From assembly GCF_000146345.1 (NCBI RefSeq), contig NZ_GL397071.1:710049-774048 (forward strand): a stretch of 64,000 bases of DNA. Direction: 5' to 3'. Source of the DNA: Peptoniphilus duerdenii ATCC BAA-1640. Lineage in GTDB: Bacteria; Bacillota; Clostridia; Tissierellales; Peptoniphilaceae. The notes under the pieces were generated by a model, which was not told the origin of the DNA, did no database searches, and was given only the letters and a program-made list of their open reading frames with translations. Below are positions 42,448 through 51,485 of this stretch, in pieces. The position numbers and the translations under genes were made by a program. Each line of letters begins with the position of its first letter. Position 1 is the stretch's first letter.

Positions 42448-43566
42448 CTAATTTGTTTTAAGTCTAGAGTTTGACCACTCACTAACTACTTTATAAAGGG
42501 TTGCAAAAAGTGGAACGAATAACCACATGCCTACCACACCATATAAAGATCCACCGACAACCACTGCAAAGAGTGACCACATAGGCGGAATGGAAAGAGA
42601 ATTTCCAACGAGCTTTGGATCTAGAATATTTCCTTCTAGTTGTTGAAGCACAATTCCAAGGATAGCGTAAATAAGTGCCTGTGTCGGTGACTCGATAAGG
42701 ATGAATAATACTCCGAGAAATACTCCTATAATAGGTCCGATAAGTGGAACTAAATCTGTGGTGGCAGCTATTACTGCAATCATGCTAGGGTAAGGAAGAC
42801 CAAGAATCATCATCATGATAAATGTCACAATACCCATGATGGATGCCTTAATAAGTTGTGCCTTTACGAAGTAATAAAAATTATTTTTAGTCATTGAAAG
42901 CACGTGTTTAACATAAGGAGCCTTTTCTAAAAATATTGCATCTACAAGTTTCTTAGCTTGGTAAGAAAGATGTTCCTTGTCTGCCAAAATATAGATCGTA
43001 AATATAAAAGAGAAGAAGGCATTGGCAATGGAACCAAAGATTCCTGATGCAGTTCCTAAAACTGACTTAGCGATAGATGAGTTAGATCCATCGAAAAATC
43101 CTTTTATCCTGTCGAAAAGATGATTCCAGCTTAGATTGTTTACAAATTTATCGAGCTTTTCTCCATAAGCTTCTGTGAAACTATATGATTTTAGAAAGTC
43201 TATCGACTTTTGTGCAATGGCAGGCAGATTTTTTTCAATAGTTACAACAGCATTTATAAGTTGTGGAACTATAAGAGCTATAACAAGAGTTATAATTCCA
43301 AAGGTTAAAATCAAAGTCAAAATAATAGAAATAGGCCTTATAAATTTTTTAAACTTTTTAGATTTAACTTTATTTAATAATTTTTCTATAAAATTCATAG
43401 GAATAGTAAGGACGAATGCTACTGCACCGCTTACTAAAAAAGGAGTTGTTACTCCGATAATATTTAAAAGTATTGTTTTAATCGCCTCAATATAAAAAAG
43501 GGCTCCAATTAATAAAATGGCGCTAAAGACAATATTTCGTATGTTTTTATAATCAAATTTAGTCAT
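42448..43566 (-). CDS. AI-2E (PerM) family permease
   Basis: A 372-residue membrane protein with about seven to eight helices in the AI-2E/PerM arrangement: two or three N-terminal helices, a soluble helical loop at about 90-150, then the conserved region LPYPSMIAVIAATTDLVPLIGPIIG and QQLEGNILDPKLVGNSL. Members export small molecules or act as Na+/H+ antiporters. I prefer ATG 43566, which has GAGG six bases upstream; a longer start at 43614 would include the terminator hairpin of the gene before. Confidence 0.88.
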   Translation of the reverse strand: MTKFDYKNIRNIVFSAILLIGALFYIEAIKTILLNIIGVTTPFLVSGAVAFVLTIPMNFIEKLLNKVKSKKFKKFIRPISIILTLILTFGIITLVIALIVPQLINAVVTIEKNLPAIAQKSIDFLKSYSFTEAYGEKLDKFVNNLSWNHLFDRIKGFFDGSNSSIAKSVLGTASGIFGSIANAFFSFIFTIYILADKEHLSYQAKKLVDAIFLEKAPYVKHVLSMTKNNFYYFVKAQLIKASIMGIVTFIMMMILGLPYPSMIAVIAATTDLVPLIGPIIGVFLGVLFILIESPTQALIYAILGIVLQQLEGNILDPKLVGNSLSIPPMWSLFAVVVGGSLYGVVGMWLFVPLFATLYKVVSEWSNSRLKTN

Positions 43567-43574
43567 TTTTACCT

Positions 43575-43606
43575 CAAAAAAATTAGACGAAGACATAGAG
43601 TCTTCG
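43575..43606 (-). terminator. Terminator/attenuator after the DUF1858 gene
   Basis: On the minus strand CGAAGAC / GTCTTCG with a five-base loop, then TCTAATTTTTTT. It separates the highly translatable DUF1858 gene from the permease operon and may let only part of transcription through. Confidence 0.78.
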
Positions 43607-43614
43607 CCTTTCAA

Positions 43615-43824
43615 TTAAGCTTCTGCTTTTTCTATAGCACCATTCAAAGCTTCAACCAAAGTGTTAACGTCCATGCCGTGTACCATTGCAGCTTCTTCAA
43701 GAGATTCCATTTGGCTAGCTGGGCACATAACACAGCCAAGACCAAAGCTCATTAAAGTTGATACTGAATTTGGATGATCTTGAATAATTTGTCCAATAAG
43801 CATATCTTTAGTTACTTTTTTCAT
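43615..43824 (-). CDS. DUF1858 domain protein
   Basis: A 69-residue protein that is a single DUF1858 domain: MLIGQIIQDHPNSVSTLMSFG followed by the CxxC pair GCVMC (Cys 31, Cys 34), in the hybrid-cluster/ScdA-associated small-protein style. The Cys pair could bind an Fe-S cluster, a metal or act in redox; the function is not known. GGAGGTG precedes the ATG. It is followed by an attenuator hairpin and then the AI-2E, CDF and TrkA genes. Confidence 0.9.
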   Translation of the reverse strand: MKKVTKDMLIGQIIQDHPNSVSTLMSFGLGCVMCPASQMESLEEAAMVHGMDVNTLVEALNGAIEKAEA

Positions 43825-44011
43825 AAGACACCTCCGTAAATAATATACCCATTAGGGGTCATAAACATTCTATCATAGGCGAGAAATTATGTAAATTAAA
43901 ACGCCTAATAAGATGAAAAAATACAAATAAACTTAGATTTGAATAAATTAGAAATGTAGTTTTAATTCCAATGTGATATACTGATAATGAATATGGTACA
44001 AGGAGGACGAA

Positions 44012-44902
44012 ATGAATCAGAAACAATTAGATAAACTAAGAAATAACAAAGGATTTATAGCAGCGCTTGATCAATCAGGAGGATCAACACCAAAGGCTCT
44101 TAGACTTTATGGAATAGGCGAAGATAAGTACAGCTCAGAAGAAGAAATGTTTGACCTAGTTCATAAGATGAGAACAAGGATTATAAAATCACCATCATTT
44201 AGCGGAGAAAAAATACTTGCAGCAATCCTATTTAAGATAACCATGAACTCAAAAATAGATGGCAAGTACACACCAGATTTTCTTTGGGAAGAAAAGAATG
44301 TAGTTCCAATTCTAAAAGTAGATGAAGGCTTGGCTGAAGAGGAAAACGGAGTTAAGCTAATGAAGGAAATGAAATCCATAGACGAACTACTAGAAAATGC
44401 AAAAGAAAGAAATATCTTCGGTACCAAGATGAGATCAGTAATTTATTCCTACAATGAAGAAGGAATAAAAGCAGTAGTTAAACAACAATTCGACTACGCA
44501 AAGAAGATTGCAAATGCAGGATTCGTTCCAATCATCGAACCAGAAGTAGACATTCATGCAGAAGAAAAAGAAAAAATCGAAAAGTTCCTACACGAAATAA
44601 TGATTGAAGAACTAAAAAAACTTGGCGAAAAAACCTATGTAATGTTTAAGATGACACTTCCAGAAGTTCCAAATCTATATGATGATTTTAACGATTTTCC
44701 AAATGTAGTCAGAGTTGTAGCACTATCAGGCGGATACTCAAGGGAAGAATCAAATAGAAGATTAAAAGAAAACAGAAGAATGGTAGCATCATTCTCAAGA
44801 GCTTTAACAGAAGGACTCCAAAACGATATGACAGAAGAAGAATTCGATAGACTTCTAGGAGAATCAGTAGAATCCATCTACGACGCATCATCAAATAAAT
44901 AA
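44012..44902 (+). CDS. fda: Fructose-bisphosphate aldolase class I
   Basis: A 296-residue class I aldolase that splits fructose 1,6-bisphosphate into two triose phosphates through a Schiff base. Signatures are [16 protein letters not shown] near the start, [18 protein letters not shown], and [12 protein letters not shown] with the Schiff-base Lys near residue 214. Length fits the short bacterial class I form (FbaB/Fda of lactobacilli and staphylococci). It is the first gene after AAGGAGG and a single-gene unit with its own terminator. Confidence 0.95.
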   Translation: MNQKQLDKLRNNKGFIAALDQSGGSTPKALRLYGIGEDKYSSEEEMFDLVHKMRTRIIKSPSFSGEKILAAILFKITMNSKIDGKYTPDFLWEEKNVVPILKVDEGLAEEENGVKLMKEMKSIDELLENAKERNIFGTKMRSVIYSYNEEGIKAVVKQQFDYAKKIANAGFVPIIEPEVDIHAEEKEKIEKFLHEIMIEELKKLGEKTYVMFKMTLPEVPNLYDDFNDFPNVVRVVALSGGYSREESNRRLKENRRMVASFSRALTEGLQNDMTEEEFDRLLGESVESIYDASSNK

Positions 44903-44939
44903 AAAAAATAAGCAGACTATAAAAAATAGTCTGCTTTTA
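44903..44939. terminator. Bidirectional terminator between fda and the stalk-domain gene
   Basis: AAGCAGACTAT / ATAGTCTGCTT with an A5 loop and T-rich flanks on both strands. Confidence 0.9.
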
Positions 44940-44941
44940 AT

Positions 44942-46963
44942 TTATTTTTGTAGTTTAATAGTTACTGTATTATTATCCTTGTTCCATTCGATGTCTTGAT
45001 CTTTAGCATCTTCTACATTTCCATTGGTTAAGCCAAAAATATTTGCAACATTTACAAGAGAAACTAAAATTCTATTATCTTTTATAATTGGTTTTGAATC
45101 CATCTTTACAACTTTTCCATTTGAATATGAAATTTCATCGCCATCAATTTGGATAGAAGCAGTTAAACCGTCCTTTGTAAAAGATGCGGTTCTTGTCTTG
45201 CTATCCCAGCTAACATCTACTCCGATAGCTTCTGCGATATTTCTAAGAGGTAACATAGTTCTACCATTTCTAATCACTGGGGAAGTATACATCTTAGACT
45301 TCATTGTAGTACCATTTATTGTTATTTCAAACTCATCTTTATTTATATTAAACACATATGAAGCTACAGCCTTGCTAGAAGAGTCAGTCTTCTTTTTTGA
45401 TGAAGTAAGTGGTGAGAAGTAATTAAATCCATAGTAGTAGTTAGGAGTTTTGTTTGTATCTTTCTTCTTAGGTTTCTCAGGCATTGGTATAGGTTTAGGC
45501 ATCTCTTTTTCTTTTTCTTTTACAATTACTTCTTTTGCAGGAGAAACTTTTTTTCCTTCCTCTTTTTGAGTTACGACTAACTTATCTCCAGTCTTTAAAG
45601 ATTTGCCTGCTGGAAGTTTGATTTCCCATTTTGAGTTGCCATCCACCTTAGTCTCGATACTGTTTGCAATTCCTGGCACAGTTACATTTATTGTTGCATC
45701 TTTTACACCAGTTCCAGTTATGGATGTTGCACCGTCTCTTAAAACATTTACCTCTGGTATTGAAGATACAGATTCTGTTGCACTCGCCACAAAAACATTG
45801 TTTGTCATAGAAACTATAAAATCATTAGGATTTGCACTTAGTGATTTCCAAGTTGGATTTTCATAGCCTTTTATTGCTCTTGGAGATACAAGTTCAAATA
45901 ATGTTTGGTGAAGAGCTTCGTGTTGGTCTTTAGAAACATCAAATCCTGGTTTTACTTTATAAGAACCGTATTCCTTAGACTCACCAACTATATTTGGCTC
46001 TTCACCAGCTTCAACACCTTTACCAATTTTTAGTGTAACTTTAATTGCATCCTCTGGGACATTTTGATCATCTACAGAAGTTGCGTGAGAAGAAACATGT
46101 AAATTGTGACCCGGAAGGACAAGTTCAGAACCATCTGTAAAAGATAATTTTAAATTTCCTTTTTTATCACCGGCATCTTTAGTATCTCTATTGGAAGCAT
46201 CCTCAACTGTAGCTTCTTCTAAATACTTAACAAGCCCTTGTTGGTTTTCTCCTGGTTTTTTTATAATTTCAACGCCGTCTTTCCAATTTATTTCGGTTGA
46301 ACCTTTCCAAACATTGATGTCTTTTGTTTTTATATTATCTTTCATAACAGAAGCAATAGCTTCTTTTCCTCTGAATTCATACTTTAAAACAACCGAATCA
46401 TTACAATTAGGTGCTTGGAATGTAAGTTGTATTTGAAAAACTTTACCTATGAAGTCAGATATTTTTCCGGTACCAGAACCACCAGCTTGAACTGCATTTA
46501 TAAGATCTGTTGAGAAACTATTTTTAAAAGTATTTTTAATTTCCGCTTCTTCTAAATCCTTTGCAAGGATATTTAGATGCTTTTCGGTCTCATTTCCTAT
46601 TTTAAACTTTACAAGATTATGATTCTTATAAAGATTATAAATTTCATCTACAAAATTAGATTCCGTAAGTTCTTTTGCATCTTTACTTTTATCGATGATT
46701 AGAATTTCTGCTATCTTTGCATTAGGATAATATGTCGCCTTATAAATGCCGCTTTTTTCTCCGATTTTATTAAACATTCCATTGGCAGCTTCTTCGTAAA
46801 TTTCTTTTGTTGGACAATTATTATTTCCTTCAGCTAAAGCTTCAATTTGTTGTGCCACTTCTGCATCTTGTAGATTTATAAGATTTTCAGCCGCAATAAC
46901 AGGACTAAATGTGCTAAGCACAATTGACGACGCTAAAATTAGCGAAACTGTTTTTTTCTTCAT
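44942..46963 (-). CDS. Exported protein with copper-amine-oxidase-type stalk domain
   Basis: A 673-residue exported protein. The signal peptide is residues 1-25, ending AAE. Residues about 30-400 are a unique ectodomain I do not recognise. About 405-495 is a Big/bacterial-Ig-like segment (ISITG-like strands, TINVTVPGI). A lysine/proline linker follows, and from about residue 545 to the end is the copper amine oxidase N-terminal domain (RNGRTMLPLRNIAEAIGVDV, IKDNRILVSLVNVANIFG), which many low-GC anaerobes use as a wall- or polymer-binding stalk. It is probably a surface protein. The promoter is TTGACA-17-TTTAAA at 46992-47020. Confidence 0.82.
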   Translation of the reverse strand: MKKKTVSLILASSIVLSTFSPVIAAENLINLQDAEVAQQIEALAEGNNNCPTKEIYEEAANGMFNKIGEKSGIYKATYYPNAKIAEILIIDKSKDAKELTESNFVDEIYNLYKNHNLVKFKIGNETEKHLNILAKDLEEAEIKNTFKNSFSTDLINAVQAGGSGTGKISDFIGKVFQIQLTFQAPNCNDSVVLKYEFRGKEAIASVMKDNIKTKDINVWKGSTEINWKDGVEIIKKPGENQQGLVKYLEEATVEDASNRDTKDAGDKKGNLKLSFTDGSELVLPGHNLHVSSHATSVDDQNVPEDAIKVTLKIGKGVEAGEEPNIVGESKEYGSYKVKPGFDVSKDQHEALHQTLFELVSPRAIKGYENPTWKSLSANPNDFIVSMTNNVFVASATESVSSIPEVNVLRDGATSITGTGVKDATINVTVPGIANSIETKVDGNSKWEIKLPAGKSLKTGDKLVVTQKEEGKKVSPAKEVIVKEKEKEMPKPIPMPEKPKKKDTNKTPNYYYGFNYFSPLTSSKKKTDSSSKAVASYVFNINKDEFEITINGTTMKSKMYTSPVIRNGRTMLPLRNIAEAIGVDVSWDSKTRTASFTKDGLTASIQIDGDEISYSNGKVVKMDSKPIIKDNRILVSLVNVANIFGLTNGNVEDAKDQDIEWNKDNNTVTIKLQK

Positions 46964-46991
46964 ATAACATCTCCTTTAAAATGAATTACAA

Positions 46992-47020
46992 TTTAAATCA
47001 GTGTGTTAAAATAATGTCAA
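46992..47020 (-). promoter_or_regulatory. Promoter of the stalk-domain gene
   Basis: Minus-strand TTGACA (47015-47020), 17 bases, TTTAAA (46992-46997). The -35 box is perfect and the -10 box weak. Confidence 0.55.
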
Positions 47021-47141
47021 ATTTAAATTGTCGTTTTATTATAACATGGTAAAAAATTATCTGACAACAAAAAATTTTATGGATAATATAATAATTTTAA
47101 AAATTTTTACTTAAAAGAGAAATGAAGTTTATTCAAAAAAT

Positions 47142-47163
47142 AAAAAAAGCCTTTCGGCTTTTA
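47142..47163 (-). terminator. Terminator after rpiB
   Basis: On the minus strand AAAAGCC / GGCTTTT with a four-base loop (GAAA), followed by seven T in total. Confidence 0.82.
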
Positions 47164-47168
47164 ATTTA

Positions 47169-47612
47169 TCAAAGATGTTTTTCTAGATTCATCATTTTTT
47201 TAACTCTGCCTTCGTGGCGTCCGCCTTCGAATTCTGCTTCGAAAAATTCATCCACTATCATCTTAGCTAGGTCTTCTCCTACGATTCTTGCTCCCATGCA
47301 GATTATATTTGCGTCGTTGTGTCTTACACTCATTCTAGCTGAGTATGGTTCTGAACAGCAGCAGGCTCTTATGCCGTGTACTTTATTTGCTGAGATGGAG
47401 ATGCCCACTCCTGATCCGCATACTAAGACTGCTTTTTCTACTTCTTTTGATGCTACTGCTAGGGCAACTTTTTCTGCGAAGTCTGGGTAGTCGACTCTCT
47501 CATCGGAATGTGTTCCGTAGTCTACTACATCGTGTCCTTTTTCTTCTAAATATTTTTTTAGGTTTTCTTTTAGATGAAAGCCTGCGTGGTCTGAGCCAAA
47601 TCCTATTTTCAT
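47169..47612 (-). CDS. rpiB: Ribose-5-phosphate isomerase B
   Basis: A 147-residue RpiB/LacAB-family sugar isomerase that interconverts ribose 5-phosphate and ribulose 5-phosphate. It has GSDHAGFHLKENL at residues 5-17, DYPDFAEKVA, the catalytic Cys in VCGSGVGISISANK (about residue 65), and GIRACCCSEPYSA. GGGAG precedes the ATG. It lies one base after the guanylate-kinase-like gene and is co-transcribed with it. Confidence 0.95.
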   Translation of the reverse strand: MKIGFGSDHAGFHLKENLKKYLEEKGHDVVDYGTHSDERVDYPDFAEKVALAVASKEVEKAVLVCGSGVGISISANKVHGIRACCCSEPYSARMSVRHNDANIICMGARIVGEDLAKMIVDEFFEAEFEGGRHEGRVKKMMNLEKHL

Positions 47613-47613
47613 T

Positions 47614-48135
47614 TTATTCTCCCGTGATTTCTAATATTTTTTTTGTAACTTCATATATTGGAAGTGTTCCGTCTATTACATAATCACATATTTTTTCTGA
47701 ATTTTCAACTTCTTCTAGGCGAGTTTTGATAGAAATTTCGTCATCGTTTCTCTCTTTAAGTCTATTTTCTATTTCTTCTCTTGGAATTTTCAGATAGATT
47801 GCTTTTGCTTCTATCTTTTCTTTTATTGCAAAAGCTCCATTTGATTCTACGATTAGGACATACTTGTCCTTGGAGCTTGCTGCATCTTCTATGGATTTTA
47901 GAGATGTGCCGTAGAGATTTTTGCAGTACTCTGTGTATTCAAAGAAGAAATTATCTTCTATCTTCTTTTCAAATTCTTCTCTACTAAGAAAATAGTAGTC
48001 TACTCCTTCAAGTTCGCCTACTCTTTTCTCCCTCGTGGTGTAGGTGGTTATTTTTTTAAATCCGTATTCACTTGTCAGTATTTTTTTCTGAGTGGTCTTG
48101 CCTGAACCTGAGTTTCCGACTATTAATATAAGCAT
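47614..48135 (-). CDS. Guanylate-kinase-like P-loop kinase
   Basis: A 173-residue protein with P-loop VGNSGSGKTTQ at residues 6-16, and YTTREKRVGELEGVDYYFLS and EYTEYCKNLYGT, which correspond to the GMP-binding region of guanylate kinase. It is shorter than usual GMK (about 200) and lies with rpiB, not with the usual rpoZ/priA genes, so it may be a paralogue or a nucleotide kinase of changed specificity. GGAGG precedes the ATG. Confidence 0.82.
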   Translation of the reverse strand: MLILIVGNSGSGKTTQKKILTSEYGFKKITTYTTREKRVGELEGVDYYFLSREEFEKKIEDNFFFEYTEYCKNLYGTSLKSIEDAASSKDKYVLIVESNGAFAIKEKIEAKAIYLKIPREEIENRLKERNDDEISIKTRLEEVENSEKICDYVIDGTLPIYEVTKKILEITGE

Positions 48136-48176
48136 AATTTCCTCCGTTTAAAGTATTATACACGGTAGCTTCTTAA

Positions 48177-48205
48177 TAGACAATATCAAAAGAATAAACT
48201 ATAAT
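48177..48205 (+). promoter_or_regulatory. Promoter of the ABC/cupin/FtsX operon
   Basis: TAGACA (48177-48182), 17 bases, TATAAT (48200-48205), then AGGAGG and the ATG at 48225. It is the only good promoter seen for the six-gene run. Confidence 0.7.
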
Positions 48206-48224
48206 ATATTTAGGAGGAAAGGAA

Positions 48225-49226
48225 ATGAAAAAATATCTATTTATTTTTATGGCAGCCATTCTCTTACTTACAGGATGTGCTTCAAATAACGCATCTTACA
48301 AAGATGACAAGCACGAACAAAAAACTATAAAAGTGGCAGCCCTCAAAGGCCCTACTTCAATGGGTCTTGTAAAACTTTTTAAAGATAGCGACGAAGGAAA
48401 TAGTTACGACAAATATGAATATACGATTTTAAATTCGCCGGAAGAAGTAGTTGCAGGTCTATCAAAGGGAGAATTTGATATTGCAGCTATTCCATCAAAC
48501 CTTGCATCTATTCTTTACAATAAATCTAAGGGACAAATGCTAAAGGTTCTAGCAATTAACACTCGTTCAGTCTTAAATATCGCATCTAAAGATGAATCTA
48601 TTAAGACTCTAGAAGATTTAAAAGGCAAGACTATAGTAGCATCTGGTAAAGGTGCGACTCCTGAATTTGTTCTAAGATTTATCTTGGAAAAGAATGGAAT
48701 CGATCCAGACAAGGATGTAACTTTTGATTTTAAATCTGAACATACAGAAGTTGTAGCTGATCTTGCAAAGAATCCTGATCATGTGGCTCTACTTCCAGAA
48801 CCATTCTTAACCGTTGCAAAGGGCAAGGTTGAAGGTCTTGATTCTAGAATTTCTCTTGGAGATGAATGGTCAAAGATTGAAGGTGCTGGAGAACTTATCG
48901 CTGGAGTTACTGTAGTTTCAAACAAATATCTACAAACTCTTGAAAGTGATGAAGATAAACTAAGCCTTGAAAAGTTCCTTGATCACTACAAGGATAGCGT
49001 AGATTTTGCAAATAAAAAGACTGCTGATGCTGCTAAGATAATCGGAGAAATGAATATATTCCCTGAAGATGTTGCAGTTAAGGCAATTCCAAATTGTAAG
49101 ATCATGTACGAAGATTCTGACAAGATGAAAGAAGATCTTTCTAAGTTTTACGAAAGCTTATTCTCTGTAAATCCAAAATCCATAGGAGGAGCTTTGCCTG
49201 ATGAAGGATTCTACTACGAAAGATAG
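48225..49226 (+). CDS. NitT/TauT-type ABC transporter substrate-binding lipoprotein
   Basis: A 333-residue binding protein with a lipoprotein signal (LLLTGC, Cys 18). The NMT1/SsuA-like fold is indicated by VAALKGPTSMGLVKLF, a central domain with IPSNLASILYN, LKGKTIVASGKGATPEFVLRF and HVALLPEPFLT. Ligands of this class are thiamine precursors, aromatic sulfonates, nitrate and other small organic ions. The permease and ATPase genes follow with overlaps, so the importer is complete. The true ligand is unknown. Confidence 0.9.
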   Translation: MKKYLFIFMAAILLLTGCASNNASYKDDKHEQKTIKVAALKGPTSMGLVKLFKDSDEGNSYDKYEYTILNSPEEVVAGLSKGEFDIAAIPSNLASILYNKSKGQMLKVLAINTRSVLNIASKDESIKTLEDLKGKTIVASGKGATPEFVLRFILEKNGIDPDKDVTFDFKSEHTEVVADLAKNPDHVALLPEPFLTVAKGKVEGLDSRISLGDEWSKIEGAGELIAGVTVVSNKYLQTLESDEDKLSLEKFLDHYKDSVDFANKKTADAAKIIGEMNIFPEDVAVKAIPNCKIMYEDSDKMKEDLSKFYESLFSVNPKSIGGALPDEGFYYER

Positions 49227-49935
49227 AATATTTACAGGACTAACAGTCATTTTAATATGGCAAATTTTGTATAATTTTGTAGACGTGGAGATATTTAAAG
49301 TATCTCCACTCTCTGTTTTACAAAATATTTATGTAAATGTTTTAACTAGAGAATTTTATTTAGATATTTTTTATACTTTAACTTTTACTCTATGCGGAAT
49401 AATTTTAGGGATAATAATCGCAATTCTACTTACATATCTATCCTATAAATCAACTTTTATTATGGAGTTATCAAAGACATTGGTCATGATTTTTAAAGCT
49501 GTACCAATAGTTTCTTTTATTGTTTTTTTTCTCTTTTTTGTAAGTTCCAAATATTTAAATATTTTTACCGCCTCAATCGTAAGCCTTCAAATAGTGTTTA
49601 CAAACATTATGGAAGGACTTAGAAACATCGACGAAGAATATCTCTTCATGGCGAAGATGTATAGGGCGAAGAAATATTTAATTTTTAAATATATCTATAT
49701 GGATCATCTTATGACCTATTTAAAAGCGGCTCTATCTGTGGCAATAGGCATGGCTTTTAAAGCTTCTGTTGCGGCGGAGGTAATATCTCATCCAGAGCAC
49801 GGTCTCGGCACTAGGATCTACGAATCCAAAATATATTTAGATCTAAATGAGCTTTTGACCTTTAGTATTTTTACAGTGCTGATTTCATACCTTGTGGAAA
49901 AGATTGTTTTGAGGTGTCTTGATGCTAGAGATTAA
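49201..49935 (+). CDS. NitT/TauT-type ABC transporter permease
   Basis: A 244-residue protein with about six hydrophobic helices. The EAA-loop (EGLRNIDEEYLFMAKMYRA, about residues 137-157) is the ATPase-contact site. GMAFKASVAAEVISHPEHGLG is characteristic of the SsuC/TauC group. It starts 26 bases before the stop codon of the binding-protein gene, with AGGAGG eleven bases upstream, so translation is coupled. Confidence 0.9.
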   Translation: MKDSTTKDRIFTGLTVILIWQILYNFVDVEIFKVSPLSVLQNIYVNVLTREFYLDIFYTLTFTLCGIILGIIIAILLTYLSYKSTFIMELSKTLVMIFKAVPIVSFIVFFLFFVSSKYLNIFTASIVSLQIVFTNIMEGLRNIDEEYLFMAKMYRAKKYLIFKYIYMDHLMTYLKAALSVAIGMAFKASVAAEVISHPEHGLGTRIYESKIYLDLNELLTFSIFTVLISYLVEKIVLRCLDARD

Positions 49936-50482
49936 AAATTTAAACAAATCCTTTGGTGAAAAAATAATTCTAAAAAATTTCAATTTAAAATTAAATTCTA
50001 AAGAGAGACTAGCTATAGTCGGAAGATCCGGCGCAGGCAAGACCACTCTTCTAAAGATTATCTCCGGGGAGATTTCTGATTACGATGGAGAAGTAAATCT
50101 AGATGATGACGCAAGAATATCGATGATCTTCCAGGACAATCTACTATTTGAAAATAGAACCGTCTACGAAAATTTAAAGTTCGTAACGGATAAAGAAGAA
50201 AGTGAGCTAGAAAAGTTACTTGAGGAACTCGGACTAGGAAGTACTCTAAATCAAAAGGTGAAGACTCTCTCCGGTGGAATGAAGAGGCGAATCGCATTTC
50301 TTCGAGCCCTTTTGGTGCCCTGTGATCTGCTTTTAATGGACGAAGCCATAAGGGAAGTGGACGAAGAGAGTGAGGACCTCATGATTTCTTATCTTGAAAA
50401 TCATTTCGATGGAAGTATAATTTTTGTAACTCACAGTGAAAGCCAAGTGGAAAAACTTGGAGCGAGGAAGGTAGAGATTTGA
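49922..50482 (+). CDS. NitT/TauT-type ABC transporter ATPase (short)
   Basis: A 186-residue ABC ATPase. Walker A is GRSGAGKTT near 36-44, the signature LSGGMKRRIAF near 117, Walker B LLLMDEA near 139 and the H-loop VTHSE near 168. It is shorter than SsuB/TauB (about 250), with no C-terminal extension, but all catalytic motifs are present. GAGGTG lies five bases before ATG 49922. It overlaps the permease by 14 bases. Confidence 0.88.
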   Translation: MLEIKNLNKSFGEKIILKNFNLKLNSKERLAIVGRSGAGKTTLLKIISGEISDYDGEVNLDDDARISMIFQDNLLFENRTVYENLKFVTDKEESELEKLLEELGLGSTLNQKVKTLSGGMKRRIAFLRALLVPCDLLLMDEAIREVDEESEDLMISYLENHFDGSIIFVTHSESQVEKLGARKVEI

Positions 50483-50781
50483 ATTTTTTTGAATATAGAA
50501 AAGAAAGTGGCGTAGAGCTTGAAGAGACCATTTATGAGAATGGGTATATAAAAATCATAAGAATAGTAAGCTCAGGCGAGACTACAGACTTTATGGAAAG
50601 CTCGATGAATGAACATGTCTTCCTCATTCAAGGCAAGGCAAGAATAACTTTTGAAAATGATAAAGAAATAGAAATGTCCGCTGGAGATTATATTTTGATA
50701 GAGAAAAATACTAGACATAGGGTGAGCTACACTTCAAGTGAACCTCACTGCCTATGGCACTGTATATATGAGAAGGTGTAA
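50479..50781 (+). CDS. Small cupin-domain protein
   Basis: A 100-residue single cupin barrel. Cupin motif 1 (MNEHVFLIQGKARITF) and motif 2 (SAGDYILIEKNTRHRVSY) can be seen, but only one His of the usual HxH pair is present in motif 1, so metal binding may be incomplete. It may bind a sugar, small ligand or act as a regulator or isomerase. The start is TTG overlapping the ATPase stop, with GGAAGG upstream. Its insertion between two ABC systems in one operon is unusual. Confidence 0.75.
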   Translation: MNFFEYRKESGVELEETIYENGYIKIIRIVSSGETTDFMESSMNEHVFLIQGKARITFENDKEIEMSAGDYILIEKNTRHRVSYTSSEPHCLWHCIYEKV

Positions 50782-50782
50782 A

Positions 50783-51484
50783 ATGGCATTTATAGAAGTT
50801 CGGAACATGACCAAGAGATTTACCGCTGGAAACACCATTGTCCTTGCAAACAATGATATTTCCTTCGACATAAATAAAGGTGAGCTCGCACTTATAATCG
50901 GTCCTTCAGGAGCAGGGAAGTCCACCCTCTTAAATATTTTAGGAGGAATGGATAGATGCGACGAAGGCACTGTGAAAATAGGCGACAGAGATTTGTCCAC
51001 ACTAAACGAAAAAGAAATGACGACATATCGTAGGGAAGATATGGGATTTGTATTTCAAAATTACAATCTAATCTCAAATTTAACTGCCCTTGAAAATGTT
51101 GAGCTTGCATCACAAATAGTAAACAATGCTCTTGATGCAAAAGAAGTTTTAAAATCCGTAGGACTAGAAGATAGGATGAATAACTTCCCTCAACAACTCT
51201 CAGGTGGGGAGCAACAAAGGGTTGCAATCGCAAGGGCAATATGTAAAAATCCAAAGGTTCTTCTCTGCGATGAACCGACAGGAGCTCTTGATTATCACAC
51301 TGGAAGACAGGTTCTAAAAATCTTACAAGAAACAGCGAGAAACACGGACACAACAGTACTTATAATTACTCACAACACCATGATTGCTCCAATAGGTGAC
51401 AGGGTGCTTGAGATAGTAGATGGAAAACTAGGAAGTTTGACGATTAACGAAAATCCGAAAAATATAGATGAAATAGAGTGGTAG
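50783..51484 (+). CDS. MacB/LolD-type ABC transporter ATPase
   Basis: A 233-residue ATPase with Walker A GPSGAGKST near 38-46, Q-loop FVFQNYNLI, signature LSGGEQQRVAIARAI near 138 and Walker B VLLCDEPTGALD near 158. The sequence family is the MacB/YxdL/BceA type that works with FtsX-like permeases in lipid, peptide or antibiotic-peptide handling. ATG 50783 has a GAAGGTG site; earlier in-frame starts lie in the cupin gene. It is one base ahead of the large permease gene. Confidence 0.92.
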   Translation: MAFIEVRNMTKRFTAGNTIVLANNDISFDINKGELALIIGPSGAGKSTLLNILGGMDRCDEGTVKIGDRDLSTLNEKEMTTYRREDMGFVFQNYNLISNLTALENVELASQIVNNALDAKEVLKSVGLEDRMNNFPQQLSGGEQQRVAIARAICKNPKVLLCDEPTGALDYHTGRQVLKILQETARNTDTTVLIITHNTMIAPIGDRVLEIVDGKLGSLTINENPKNIDEIEW

Positions 51485-51485
51485 T

